This document shows positions 53,190 to 64,000 of a DNA stretch of 64,000 nucleotides, in pieces; positions within the stretch are counted from its first letter, which is position 1; each line of letters opens with the position of its first letter. Origin of the DNA: Massilia sp. 9096 (GTDB taxonomy: Bacteria > Pseudomonadota > Gammaproteobacteria > Burkholderiales > Burkholderiaceae_D); the NCBI RefSeq assembly GCF_000745265.1, contig NZ_JQNN01000001.1:868001-932000 (forward strand), read 5' to 3'. The notes beneath the pieces were generated by a model. It saw only the letters and a list, made by a program, of their open reading frames with translations, was not told where the DNA came from and searched no databases. A program made the translations under genes and the position numbers.

Positions 53190-54149
53190 ATGTCGACGAT
53201 TCGCATCAGCCTAGTCATTCCTTGCTATAACCGCGGCGAGCTCATCGCGGAAACGATCGAAAGTGCGCTGGCGCAGACGATCCCTTTCCATGAAATCATC
53301 GTGGTCGACGATGGATCGACCGACAATACGCAAGCCGTGCTTTCACGCTACCGCGACCGGATCCGATCGATCGTCCTGGAAAACGGCGGCGTTCAGCGCG
53401 CCCGCAATGCCGGTGACGCCGCCGCCAGGGGCAGCCATATCGCCTTGTGCGATTCCGACGACCTGCTCGAAGCCGATTTCGTCGCAAGCACGACGGCATG
53501 GCTGGAAACGCATCCGGATATCGATGCCTTGTACTGCAATTTCCGGACATTCGACGAGCAAGGCATCCAGCTGGACAAATTCAAGACTGCGCCGCCGGAG
53601 TTTTTCATGGACGTGCGCTACGACGGCGCATTTTGTTTCGATATCGAAGACCTGTACGCCCGGCTGATGCGTTACCAGCCGCTGTTTCCGACCGGCGCCG
53701 TGTTTCGTAAAACGTTTTTCGACGCCATTGGCGGCTACGATCCCCGTTTCAAAGGCGTGGGCAGCGAAGACCTGGAATTCACGCTGCGCGTGATCGATAA
53801 AGGCCGGGTTGCGCTGTGCACGCGGCCGCTCGCGCGCGTACGAAAACATGACGGGAACATCTCGGCGACGCCGATGCGACAGGTCAAAGGGGAAATCGAG
53901 ATCCTCGAATTCGCCTTGCAGCGGCACGATGCCGCCCAGCGCTACCGCGACGAAGTGCGCTCGAGCCTCAGGCGGCGCCGTATCGACCTGTTCAATGCGG
54001 CGTTCTCGCATGGCGATTTCGACGTTGCCGCCAGTACGCTGTCGCGGCTCGACGATTTGCCCGACGACCGCAAATTCCGGATGAAAAAACTCATCACCAA
54101 TCTGCCGGAGCTGGTCCGCACGCCCTTGTGGCGCGTAAGCCAGATGTGA
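53190..54149 (+). CDS. Family 2 glycosyltransferase
   Basis: 319 residues of the GT-A fold. Nucleotide-sugar motifs are V-I-P-C-Y-N-R (about 9-15), V-V-D-D-G-S-T-D-N (about 37-45), D-S-D-D-L-L (DxD, about 90-95) and G-V-G-S-E-D-L-E-F (acid near 190). No membrane segment. The sugar and acceptor are unknown. Base composition is lower (30 G+C of 60 in 53521-53580) than in adjoining genes, so it may be a recent arrival. It is divergent from the acylation operon and could help make the glycan that is acylated. Confidence 0.9.
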   Translation: MSTIRISLVIPCYNRGELIAETIESALAQTIPFHEIIVVDDGSTDNTQAVLSRYRDRIRSIVLENGGVQRARNAGDAAARGSHIALCDSDDLLEADFVASTTAWLETHPDIDALYCNFRTFDEQGIQLDKFKTAPPEFFMDVRYDGAFCFDIEDLYARLMRYQPLFPTGAVFRKTFFDAIGGYDPRFKGVGSEDLEFTLRVIDKGRVALCTRPLARVRKHDGNISATPMRQVKGEIEILEFALQRHDAAQRYRDEVRSSLRRRRIDLFNAAFSHGDFDVAASTLSRLDDLPDDRKFRMKKLITNLPELVRTPLWRVSQM

Positions 54150-54170
54150 AACGGCGAGCCCGGCGCCGGC

Positions 54171-55490
54171 TCAGCCTCGCACCGCCAGGCGGGCGCCCAG
54201 GCGCATGCCCAGGCACAGCAGCGTCAGCGTCGGCGGCAAGCCCCACGGCCCCGGAATCGCGGAGGCGTCGCACACGCTCAAGCCCGGCGTCGCGGTGCCC
54301 AGGTCGGCGTCCAGCGCCGCGCCAATCGGCACGCCGCCGCCGGGATGGGCGGCGAAGTGCCAGCTCTGGAACACGCGGCGCGCGCCGGCTTCGCGCAGGA
54401 TCGTTCGCGCCATCTTCGACCCGTGGGCGAAGCGCGCACGGTCTTGCCGCGTGAGCGTCTTGTCGACCCAGCGCGCGCCGACGCGTCCGCCGACCTCGTC
54501 GCGGATCTTGACCATGATCGCCAGCGTGCGCCCGTGCGCACCCAGGCGGTCCAGCCGCCCGACCTGGGCCGCGAAGGCCTGGTACATGGGCTTGGGCAGG
54601 GTCAGGTCGGCCAGCGCGATGCCCTCGTCATCGAAGCTGGCGCCGGCCGCCATCGGCACTTCGGCGCCACCGGCTTCGCCGTCGCGCAGTGCCAGGTCGT
54701 CGACGCTGCCCATCACCGCCACCACCGGGTCGCTGAAGAAGGGTGGATCGCTCTCCAGCAGGTTCGATGCGCGCAGGATGCGCGGGGTGCCGATGCCGCC
54801 TGCGGCCAGCACCACTTGCGGCGCCGTGAACACGCGCATCCGGCCGTCGACGAGCGCTTCGACGCCGGCGGCGCGCCCGGCCTCCACGCGCACGCGCGTG
54901 ACCTGCGCGCGCGCGAGCAGGGTGGCGCCATGGCGCACGGCGTCGTCGACCAGGTCGCGCGCGCTCCACTTGGCGCCGAACGGACAGCCGTAGACGCAGC
55001 GCCAGCAGCCGGCGCGGCAGGTCTGCGGGCGGATCATCTTGTCGAGCTTGCGCCACGGCAGCCCGGCGGCCTCGGCCCCGAGGGCGATGCGGCGCGCCAG
55101 CGGGCCGACCAGGTCGTCGGGCAGGGGTGCGATCGGCAGTTCGGCGCGCAGCGCGGCGAGAAACGGTGCGAGATCGATGCCGTGCGCGGCGAACAGCGCG
55201 GCCGGCGGGGGCGCGGCGGTGGCGAAGTTCAGCGTCGAGGTGCCGCCGACGGTGAGCGCGCGCACCAGCAGCGAGGCGTCGCGGTGCAGGAAGGCGCCGC
55301 GCCCGGGCATGGCGGCGACCTGCGCCATCTGGCCGAGCGTGCCGCGCAAGGGGGCGTCGCCGCCGCGTTCGAGCAGCAGCACGCGTGCCCCCGCGCGCGC
55401 GAGCTCGCGCGCGACCATGGCGCCGCCCGGGCCGCTGCCGGCCACGATGGCGTCGAAAGAAGAGGAGAGGGTGTCGGGCATCGCCGGCAT
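54171..55490 (-). CDS. GMC-type FAD-dependent oxidoreductase with Cys cluster
   Basis: 439 residues. The FAD loop is V-A-G-S-G-P-G-G (about 16-23), with E-R-G-G 20 residues on, and the C-terminal A-H-P-G-G and V-C-D-A-S-A-I-P-G signature carries the catalytic His region. Between them, C-R-A-G-C-W-R-C-V-Y-G-C (about 158-169) gives a C-x3-C-x2-C-x3-C motif seen in GMC enzymes of the alcohol oxidase group and possibly binding iron-sulfur. Substrate unknown. The ATG at 55481 is an alternative start. It faces the glycosyltransferase gene. Confidence 0.85.
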   Translation of the reverse strand: MPAMPDTLSSSFDAIVAGSGPGGAMVARELARAGARVLLLERGGDAPLRGTLGQMAQVAAMPGRGAFLHRDASLLVRALTVGGTSTLNFATAAPPPAALFAAHGIDLAPFLAALRAELPIAPLPDDLVGPLARRIALGAEAAGLPWRKLDKMIRPQTCRAGCWRCVYGCPFGAKWSARDLVDDAVRHGATLLARAQVTRVRVEAGRAAGVEALVDGRMRVFTAPQVVLAAGGIGTPRILRASNLLESDPPFFSDPVVAVMGSVDDLALRDGEAGGAEVPMAAGASFDDEGIALADLTLPKPMYQAFAAQVGRLDRLGAHGRTLAIMVKIRDEVGGRVGARWVDKTLTRQDRARFAHGSKMARTILREAGARRVFQSWHFAAHPGGGVPIGAALDADLGTATPGLSVCDASAIPGPWGLPPTLTLLCLGMRLGARLAVRG

Positions 55491-55515
55491 GGTACCAGCA
55501 ATCGCCCCGGCGCCG

Positions 55516-55989
55516 TCAGCGCAGCTTGCCGATGATGTCCGGCCCCGCCGCCAGCCGCACGAACGGCGCCGGATCGTCCTCGCCCTTGTTGGCGATCCAG
55601 AACACGCTGCCCTTGCGGATCTTCCAGTCGTGCGCCGCGCCCGAGAAGATCAGCGCCGCGACCTGGCCGAGCAGCGGGCTGTGCCCGACCACCACGGTCG
55701 GGGACTTCGCATCCGGCCAGCCGGCCGCCTGCAGGATGCGTTGGGCGCTCGAATCGGTGTTGAGCGCGTCCACGGTCTGGAACTTGCGCCCCAGCGCCTC
55801 GGCGGTCTGGACGCAGCGCGTGGCCGGGCTGGACAGGATGCGGCATTGCGCCGGCAGCTGGCGGTCCAGCCAGGCGCCGACGCGCGAGGCGTGGCGCGAT
55901 CCCTTTGGCGTGAGGATGCGCAGCTGGTCGCTCAGCTGGTCCGGCGTGTGCGGCTCAGCTTCGGCGTGGCGCCACAGGATCAGTTCCAT
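55516..55989 (-). CDS. sixA: Phosphohistidine phosphatase SixA
   Basis: 157 residues of the histidine phosphatase superfamily. The catalytic R-H pair is R7-H8 (W-R-H-A-E), with Arg in S-S-P-A-T-R and the second His in V-V-V-G-H-S-P. SixA removes phosphate from histidine kinases or PTS proteins. It overlaps the 3' end of ppk by 35 bases with a strong AAGGAG site inside ppk, so the pair is one operon. This ppk-sixA pairing suggests a role linked to phosphate or polyphosphate. Confidence 0.92.
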   Translation of the reverse strand: MELILWRHAEAEPHTPDQLSDQLRILTPKGSRHASRVGAWLDRQLPAQCRILSSPATRCVQTAEALGRKFQTVDALNTDSSAQRILQAAGWPDAKSPTVVVGHSPLLGQVAALIFSGAAHDWKIRKGSVFWIANKGEDDPAPFVRLAAGPDIIGKLR

Positions 55990-58111
55990 TCGCGATCTCC
56001 TTGTCTTTTTCCTTGTCGGCCTGGGTGCCGAGCATGTCCATCAGCATTTGCTGGGCGCTGTGCGGCGACTGGCTGCCGCGCGGCTTGCGGCGGCGGTAGC
56101 GGCCGTCGCTGCCGAGCTCCCAGGCATTGACGTTGTCCTTCAGGTAGACCTGCAAGCCTTCCTTGATCACGCGTTTCTTCAGCGCCGGCGCCAGCACCGG
56201 GAAGGCGACTTCGACGCGCCGGAACAGGTTGCGGTTCATCCAGTCGGCGCTGCTGAGATAGACGTCGTGTTTCAGCTTGTTGCGGAAGTAGAAGATGCGG
56301 CTGTGTTCCAGGAAGCGCCCGACGATCGAGCGCACCCGGATGTTCTCCGACAGTCCCGGCACGCCGGGCCGCAGCGCGCAGGCGCCGCGCACGATCAGGT
56401 CGATGCGCACGCCTTCGCGCGAGGCGTCGTACAGCGCGCGGATCACCGATTCATCGGTCAGCGAATTCATCTTGGCGATGATGCGGCCCGGCTTGCCTTC
56501 CCTGGCGATCGCCGCTTCCTGGCGGATCGCTCGCACGATTTCCTTCTGCAGCGAGAACGGCGCCAGCCAGATGCTGTCCAGCTGCGTCGGGCGCGTCAGG
56601 CTGGTCAGGTGGATGAAGACCTCGTTGACGTCGGCGGTCAGCGCCTCGCTCGAGGTCAGCAAGCCGAAGTCGGTGTAGAAGCGCGCGGTGGTCGGGTTGT
56701 AGTTGCCGGTGCCGAGGTGGGCGTAGCGGCGCAGGCCGCCGGGCTCACGCCGCAGCACCAGCGCCATCTTCGCGTGGGTTTTCAGCCCGACCACGCCGTA
56801 CACGACCTGGGCGCCGGCTTCCTCCAGGCGCTCGGCCCAGTTGATGTTGGCTTCCTCGTCGAAGCGCGCCATCAGCTCGACGATGACGGTGACTTCCTTG
56901 CCGCGCTGGGCGGCACCGATCAGCGCTTCCATCAGTTCGGAATTCGAACCGGCGCGGTAGATGGTCTGCTTGATCGCCACCACGTTCGGGTCGGCCGCGG
57001 CGCAGCGCACGAAGTCGATCACCGGCTGGAACGACTGGAACGGGTGGTGCAGCAGCACGTCCTGCTTGCTCAGCACCGAAAAGATGTCGTGCGGGTTGAG
57101 CAGCCTGGCCGGGAAGCCCGGGGTGAAGGGCGGGAATTTCAGTTCGGCGCGCGCATTGCTGTTGGCGATCTCGAGCAGGCGGCCCATGTTGACCGGCCCG
57201 TCGACCGCGAACAGGCGCGAGCGCTCGATCGAGAACTGGTCGAGCAGGAAGTCGGCCAGGTGGCGCGGGCAGCTGCGTCCGACCTCGAGGCGCACCGCGA
57301 AGCCGTAGTTGCGGCTGTGCAGTTCGCTCTGCAGCGCCTGGCGCAGGTTCTTGACCTCTTCCTCGTCGACCCACAGGTCGCTGTTGCGGGTGACGCGGAA
57401 CTGCGAATACGCGATCACTTCGCGCCCGGTGAACAGGTCCGACATGTGCGCCTGGATCACCGAGGACAGCAGGCAGTAGGACGCGCCGGGCTTGTCGGAC
57501 AGCTCGTCCGGCAGGCGGATCACGCGCGGCAGCACGCGCGGCGCCTTCATGATCGCGATCGCCGTGCCGCGCCCGAAGGCGTCCTTGCCGGCCAGTTCGA
57601 CGATGAAGTTCAGGCTCTTGTTGATCACGCGCGGGAACGGGTGCGCCGGGTCCAGCCCGACCGGGGTCAGCAGCGGACGCACTTCCTTGTCGAAGTACTG
57701 CTTGACCCAGGCTTTCTGGGCCGGGTTGCGGTCGGCGCGGCGCAGCAGGTGGATGCCGTTCTCGGACAGCTGCGGCAGGATCTGGTTGTTCAGCAGCGCG
57801 TACTGGCGCGCGATGATCTGGCGCGATTCCTCGCTGACGCCGTCGAGGTTGACCCGGCCCGGGTCGACGCCGGCCTGGTGCTCGTGGGTGGCCAGGATGC
57901 TGGCCACGCGCACCTCGAAGAATTCGTCCAGGTTGCTGCTGACGATGCACAGGTAGCGCAGGCGCTCGAGCAGCGGCACCGACGGGTCCTCGGCCTGCTC
58001 GAGCACGCGGCGGTTGAATTCGAGGAGGGACAGCTCCCGGTTCAGGAACTGGGCCGGGCTTTCCATCGGCACGATGGTACCCGCTTCATCCGGTTTCAAC
58101 TTCATTTCCAT
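55955..58111 (-). CDS. ppk1: Polyphosphate kinase
   Basis: Makes polyphosphate from ATP. The 718-residue protein has the N-terminal F-L-N-R-E-L-S-L-L-E-F-N signature, and in the C-terminal half the autophosphorylated His in G-L-K-T-H-A-K-M, then H-L-G-T-G-N-Y-N and a late S-S-A-D-W-M-N-R-N. The start is put at ATG 58111; ATG 58105 is equally possible, and a frame open to 58351 has no support. Its 3' end overlaps sixA. A PhoB-like site lies 46 bases upstream of the start. Confidence 0.94.
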   Translation of the reverse strand: MEMKLKPDEAGTIVPMESPAQFLNRELSLLEFNRRVLEQAEDPSVPLLERLRYLCIVSSNLDEFFEVRVASILATHEHQAGVDPGRVNLDGVSEESRQIIARQYALLNNQILPQLSENGIHLLRRADRNPAQKAWVKQYFDKEVRPLLTPVGLDPAHPFPRVINKSLNFIVELAGKDAFGRGTAIAIMKAPRVLPRVIRLPDELSDKPGASYCLLSSVIQAHMSDLFTGREVIAYSQFRVTRNSDLWVDEEEVKNLRQALQSELHSRNYGFAVRLEVGRSCPRHLADFLLDQFSIERSRLFAVDGPVNMGRLLEIANSNARAELKFPPFTPGFPARLLNPHDIFSVLSKQDVLLHHPFQSFQPVIDFVRCAAADPNVVAIKQTIYRAGSNSELMEALIGAAQRGKEVTVIVELMARFDEEANINWAERLEEAGAQVVYGVVGLKTHAKMALVLRREPGGLRRYAHLGTGNYNPTTARFYTDFGLLTSSEALTADVNEVFIHLTSLTRPTQLDSIWLAPFSLQKEIVRAIRQEAAIAREGKPGRIIAKMNSLTDESVIRALYDASREGVRIDLIVRGACALRPGVPGLSENIRVRSIVGRFLEHSRIFYFRNKLKHDVYLSSADWMNRNLFRRVEVAFPVLAPALKKRVIKEGLQVYLKDNVNAWELGSDGRYRRRKPRGSQSPHSAQQMLMDMLGTQADKEKDKEIANGTDPVAPRRS

Positions 58112-58444
58112 GCTTGACAATATTTCATTCGCGACAAGCGAGTGTAGAGGCCGAATGTGACCGCTCGGTGACAAATGGCGCCCGGCTGCGGCAGCAGGCG
58201 AATGAAGGCCGATGTTCGCGCGCGGATCCGCATGACACGGGCCTGTGCGCGCCCCTGCGCCGGCCTGCTCGGTCCGGCTTGTAGACAAATAATACACATC
58301 CTGCTGTCCCGACGGCGCAAGGCAAGCGCGCGCGGCGGTTTGTGATTGCAATCGTAATGCCAGGATTGCCTGGACGTTATATCATATCGGATTCGCCGAG
58401 GCGGCATCGATCCGGCGCATTCATCCTCATTCGCACGCACATTC
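58112..58444. other. Divergent promoter region of ppk and the hybrid kinase
   Basis: 333 bases with no gene that I can support. It holds the Pho-box candidate on the ppk side, A/T-rich segments near 58285-58300 and 58370-58395, and an untranslated leader for the kinase. Minus-strand frames here are extensions of the ppk frame. Confidence 0.6.
58157..58174 (-). promoter_or_regulatory. Candidate Pho box upstream of ppk
   Basis: Read on the minus strand: TTGTCAC, four bases, CGGTCAC. This matches the CTGTCAT-N4-CTGTCAT PhoB repeat at 10 of 14 positions with the exact 11-base period. It is 46 bases before the ppk start. Confidence 0.5.
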
Positions 58445-61630
<3,186 letters not shown>

Positions 61631-61637
61631 TTGCTCT

Positions 61638-62567
61638 TCAGGGGTGGTTCAACCTGCCCTTGAGCGCCAGCATGCGCTCCACCGGCGGGCAGGCGCGCAG
61701 GCGCTCGCGCCACCAGCGCAGCGCCTGGCCTTCCTCGCCGCTGCGCCAGGCCATGTACAGGGTTTCGTCCGGCTTGGGCTCCTCGACTTCCTTTTCGACC
61801 AGGCGGCCGCGATCGATGTCCGGGCGCGCCCAGGGTTCGGGCAGGAAGCCGAAGCCCAGGCCGGCCAGCTGGAAGTCGTACTTGGTCTGCATGTCGGGCA
61901 CGCTCAAGGTGTCCTGGCCGAACAGCAGGCCCACCGTGCGCGCCTGTAGCAGGCGCACCGAATCGGCCACCGACACCGCGCGGTGTTCGGCCAGGTCGGC
62001 CTTGTCCAGGCGGCGCCCGATGGCGGCCAGCGGATGCGTGGGCGCGACCGCGAACACGAAGCGCAGCGTGCCGATCGGCTCGGCCGTGTAGCCGCCGCCG
62101 GACGGGCCTTCGCCGGCGGCGCCGACCAGCAGGTCGACGCGCCGGTCGAGCAGGCTTTCCCAGGCGCCCGACAGGGCTTCCTTGACGATGCGCAGGCGGG
62201 TCTGGTCGGCCGCTTCGTAAAAGGCGCGGATGTCGTCCTGCAGGCCGAGCGGGGCCAGGGCCGAATCCATCCCGAGCGTGAATTCGGTCTCCCAGCCGGA
62301 AGCGACCCGGCGTACCCGGCTTTCCAGGTCGCCGGCGGCCTTGAGCAGGTAGCGGCCTTCGCGCAGCAGCTCCTCGCCGGCGGCGGTGAGCACCACGCGC
62401 GGGCCGAAGCGCTCGAAGATCTGCACGCCGAGGTCTTCCTCGAGCTTGGCGACGGTGTACGAGATCGTCGAGGGCACCCGGAACAGTTCCTTGGCCGCAG
62501 CCGAGAAGCTGCCGCGGCGGGCGATGGTGTCGACGGTGAGGAGGGCATCGAGGCTGATTCTGAGCAT
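61638..62567 (-). CDS. LysR-family transcriptional regulator
   Basis: 309 residues. Winged helix at about 1-62 (T-I-A-R-R-G-S-F-S-A-A-A-K-E-L, P-S-T-I-S-Y-T-V-A-K-L-E), then an effector domain with F-V-F-A-V-A-P-T-H-P-L. It resembles the regulators that control small oxidoreductase genes. It is divergent from the luciferase-like pseudogene 167 bases away, which may have been its target. Confidence 0.92.
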   Translation of the reverse strand: MLRISLDALLTVDTIARRGSFSAAAKELFRVPSTISYTVAKLEEDLGVQIFERFGPRVVLTAAGEELLREGRYLLKAAGDLESRVRRVASGWETEFTLGMDSALAPLGLQDDIRAFYEAADQTRLRIVKEALSGAWESLLDRRVDLLVGAAGEGPSGGGYTAEPIGTLRFVFAVAPTHPLAAIGRRLDKADLAEHRAVSVADSVRLLQARTVGLLFGQDTLSVPDMQTKYDFQLAGLGFGFLPEPWARPDIDRGRLVEKEVEEPKPDETLYMAWRSGEEGQALRWWRERLRACPPVERMLALKGRLNHP

Positions 62568-62734
62568 TCCGGCATGCTACCAAAAAAGCCCGGCTTTCTC
62601 ACCCGTCTTCACCCCTGCATGAAGACCAGGATGCCGGCGTTGATCACCTCGGCGAGGGCGCCGTGCGGCAGCAGGCGCGCCTTTTCGGCACGAAAGTTCG
62701 CCAGGCGGTAAGCTTGGCGCATGAGAGAGCGCAC

Positions 62735-63647
62735 ATGCTGAACGACACCTTCGACGCCGCCGCGCCCGGCCACGGCTTCAACCGCGCCTGGACCCGCGTG
62801 CTCGGCGCCGGCCACCTCACGCTCGGGCTGATGACGCCGCGCGCGCGCGCGCGACGTCCCTTTGGTCGTCCCGCAGGGCAGCACGCGCGAGGCGGCGGTG
62901 CTGGACGATCCCTTCATCTGGCTGGCGGCGCTGGCGGCCGCCGCGCCCGGCGTGGCGATCGGCACGGCGGCGGCAGTGCTGCCGCTGCGCCACCCGCTGC
63001 ACGTGGCCAAGGCGGCCTGGTCGCTCGACCGGCTCAGCGGCGGGCGCCTGATCCTCGGCCTCGGTTCCGGCGACCGGCCCGAGGAGCTGACCGCGTTCGG
63101 CGCCGTGGCCGCGCCCGAGATCCTGTTCCGCGAACGCTGGGGGCTGCTGCGCGCCGCGCTGGCGCCCGCAGATGAGGTGGGCGACGATCCGGCCGCCCGC
63201 GCCATGCTGCTGGACGCCACCGGCGGCTTTCTCCCGCACCCCCCGCCGGCGCGGCGCATTCCGATGATGGCCGTGGGCAGCGCGCGCCAGTCGCTGCAAT
63301 GGATTGCCGCCAACGCCGACGCCTGGGCGACCTACCACCGCGAGGAGGCGCGCCAGCAGGGCCGCATCGCGCTGTGGCGGCGCGCGCTGACCGAGCGCGC
63401 GGGCGGGGCGCGCAAACCCTTCGTGCAGTCGCTGCAGCTGGAATTGCTGGACGACGCGGACGCGCCGGCCGAGCCGCTCGAACTCGGCCTGCGCGCCGGC
63501 AGCCGCGCCTTGCTCGGCTATTTCGAGCGCATGGCCGCGCTGGGCGTGGCGCACATGCTGCTCAACCTGCAGGGCGCGCGCCCGGTCGCCGGGCAGCTGG
63601 AAGAGCTGGGCGCCGACGTCATTCCCCAGCTTCGAAAAAATCGATGA
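62735..63647 (+). pseudogene. Luciferase-like (LLM) monooxygenase, broken near the N-terminus
   Basis: From ATG 62735 the frame gives an LLM start (H-L-T-L-G-L-M-T-P near residue 30) and then runs into a GC/CG run at about 62838-62853. The family reading resumes in another frame as R-D-V-P-L-V, followed by P-L-R-H-P-L-H-V-A-K-A, L-S-G-G-R-L-I-L-G-L-G-S-G-D-R-P and an intact C-terminal half to 63647. About 25-30 residues normally found between these parts are missing too. So there is both a frame change and a deletion at the dinucleotide run. An error in the assembly is possible but would not easily remove the residues. Confidence 0.72.
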
Positions 63648-63731
63648 TTGCAAGGGAAATAACTCGTTTTCCTTTCGGCGCGGCGGCGTCCATAATCCTT
63701 TCCATCGCACTGGAGAGACAAGGGGACCGAC

Positions 63732-64000
63732 ATGCAAGTGACCACGCACCGCGGCCAAGGCCCGCTGCAGCAGGTGATCGAGATCGGCAGGCACCGCCTG
63801 CTGACCGACCTGGCGCCGGCATCCGGCGGCGAAGACAGCGGCCCCGAGCCGCACGACCTCCTGGCCGCGGCGCTGGCGGCCTGCACCACGCTGACCGTCA
63901 ACCTGTACGCGCGCCGCAAGGGCTGGCCGCTGGACGAGGTCAAAGTCGGCATCCGCCACGGCCATCAAGGCCAGGCCTACGCGCTGCACCGCAGCCTCGA
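63732..64000 (+). CDS. OsmC-family protein, N-terminal part (cut by window end)
   Basis: 89 residues visible. The first redox Cys is in L-A-A-C-T-T-L-T-V-N (near 57), preceded by G-P-E-P-H-D-L-L-A-A-A, as in OsmC/Ohr-like peroxide-detoxifying proteins; the second Cys lies outside the window. The start at 63732 follows AAGGGG. A small T/A-rich gap separates it from the LLM pseudogene. Whether it is OsmC, Ohr or the YhfA group cannot be decided from this part. Confidence 0.87.
   Translation, partial: MQVTTHRGQGPLQQVIEIGRHRLLTDLAPASGGEDSGPEPHDLLAAALAACTTLTVNLYARRKGWPLDEVKVGIRHGHQGQAYALHRSL

Overview
The window reads as chromosome of a high-GC betaproteobacterium, most likely Oxalobacteraceae (Massilia or Duganella type). 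The order cysS, alkA-like glycosylase, accA, tilS, lysC, tRNA-Ser looks like a conserved Burkholderiales core block, and the rest is rich in TonB-dependent receptors, LysR/LacI/AraC/MarR regulators and two-component proteins. This taxonomic call is from gene content, not from a search. Most of the window is GC-rich with strong third-position bias, so nearly every real gene has long spurious frames on the other strand; these were left out.

Region by region: 1-5.5 kb is the core block (cysS 3' end, 3-methyladenine glycosylase, accA, tilS, lysC). 5.55-5.93 kb holds tRNA-Ser(GCU) followed by a near-perfect tandem repeat that duplicates the tRNA 3' end and its terminator. 5.9-10.4 kb is a lower-GC block with an AraC/SDR pair and an HxlR-controlled redox operon (flavin reductase, extradiol dioxygenase-like protein, DoxX). 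10.5-14.4 kb has a LysR regulator convergent with an MFS transporter plus thiamine-diphosphate enzyme pair. 14.6-24.4 kb has a secreted CocE/NonD hydrolase, then TonB receptor, GntP permease and a large secreted beta-helix/beta-propeller protein behind a candidate GntR-type operator. 24.5-26.4 kb is a KfrA-like DNA-binding protein with a cation/proton antiporter. 26.6-29.6 kb is a TonB receptor behind two related small CxxC proteins.

29.6-35.1 kb carries signalling genes (kinase, CheY-like regulator, LytS/LytTR pair, rnz, second CheY-like regulator). 35.1-37.5 kb has a siderophore-interacting protein divergent from MarR, an M23 peptidase and a broken DUF2971 gene. 37.5-42.8 kb is a beta-glucoside locus (GH1, glucokinase, sugar MFS, divergent LacI with palindromic operators). 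42.9-47.6 kb has a TonB-like protein, a phosphatase with a candidate Pho box, ppx and a small secreted protein. 47.6-52.9 kb is an acylation operon (acyl carrier protein, FkbH, MBOAT, SGNH-like protein) next to a lower-GC glycosyltransferase. 54.2-58.1 kb has a GMC oxidoreductase and ppk-sixA behind another candidate Pho box. 58.4-64 kb has a five-PAS hybrid kinase, a LysR regulator, a broken luciferase-like monooxygenase and the start of an OsmC gene.

The best candidates for under-described biology are the carrier-protein/FkbH/MBOAT/SGNH operon, the TonB receptor/GntP/beta-helix-propeller operon, the paired CxxC proteins with their receptor, and the tRNA-Ser repeat with its adjoining low-GC block. 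No integrase, transposase, CRISPR array, rRNA or prophage was seen.
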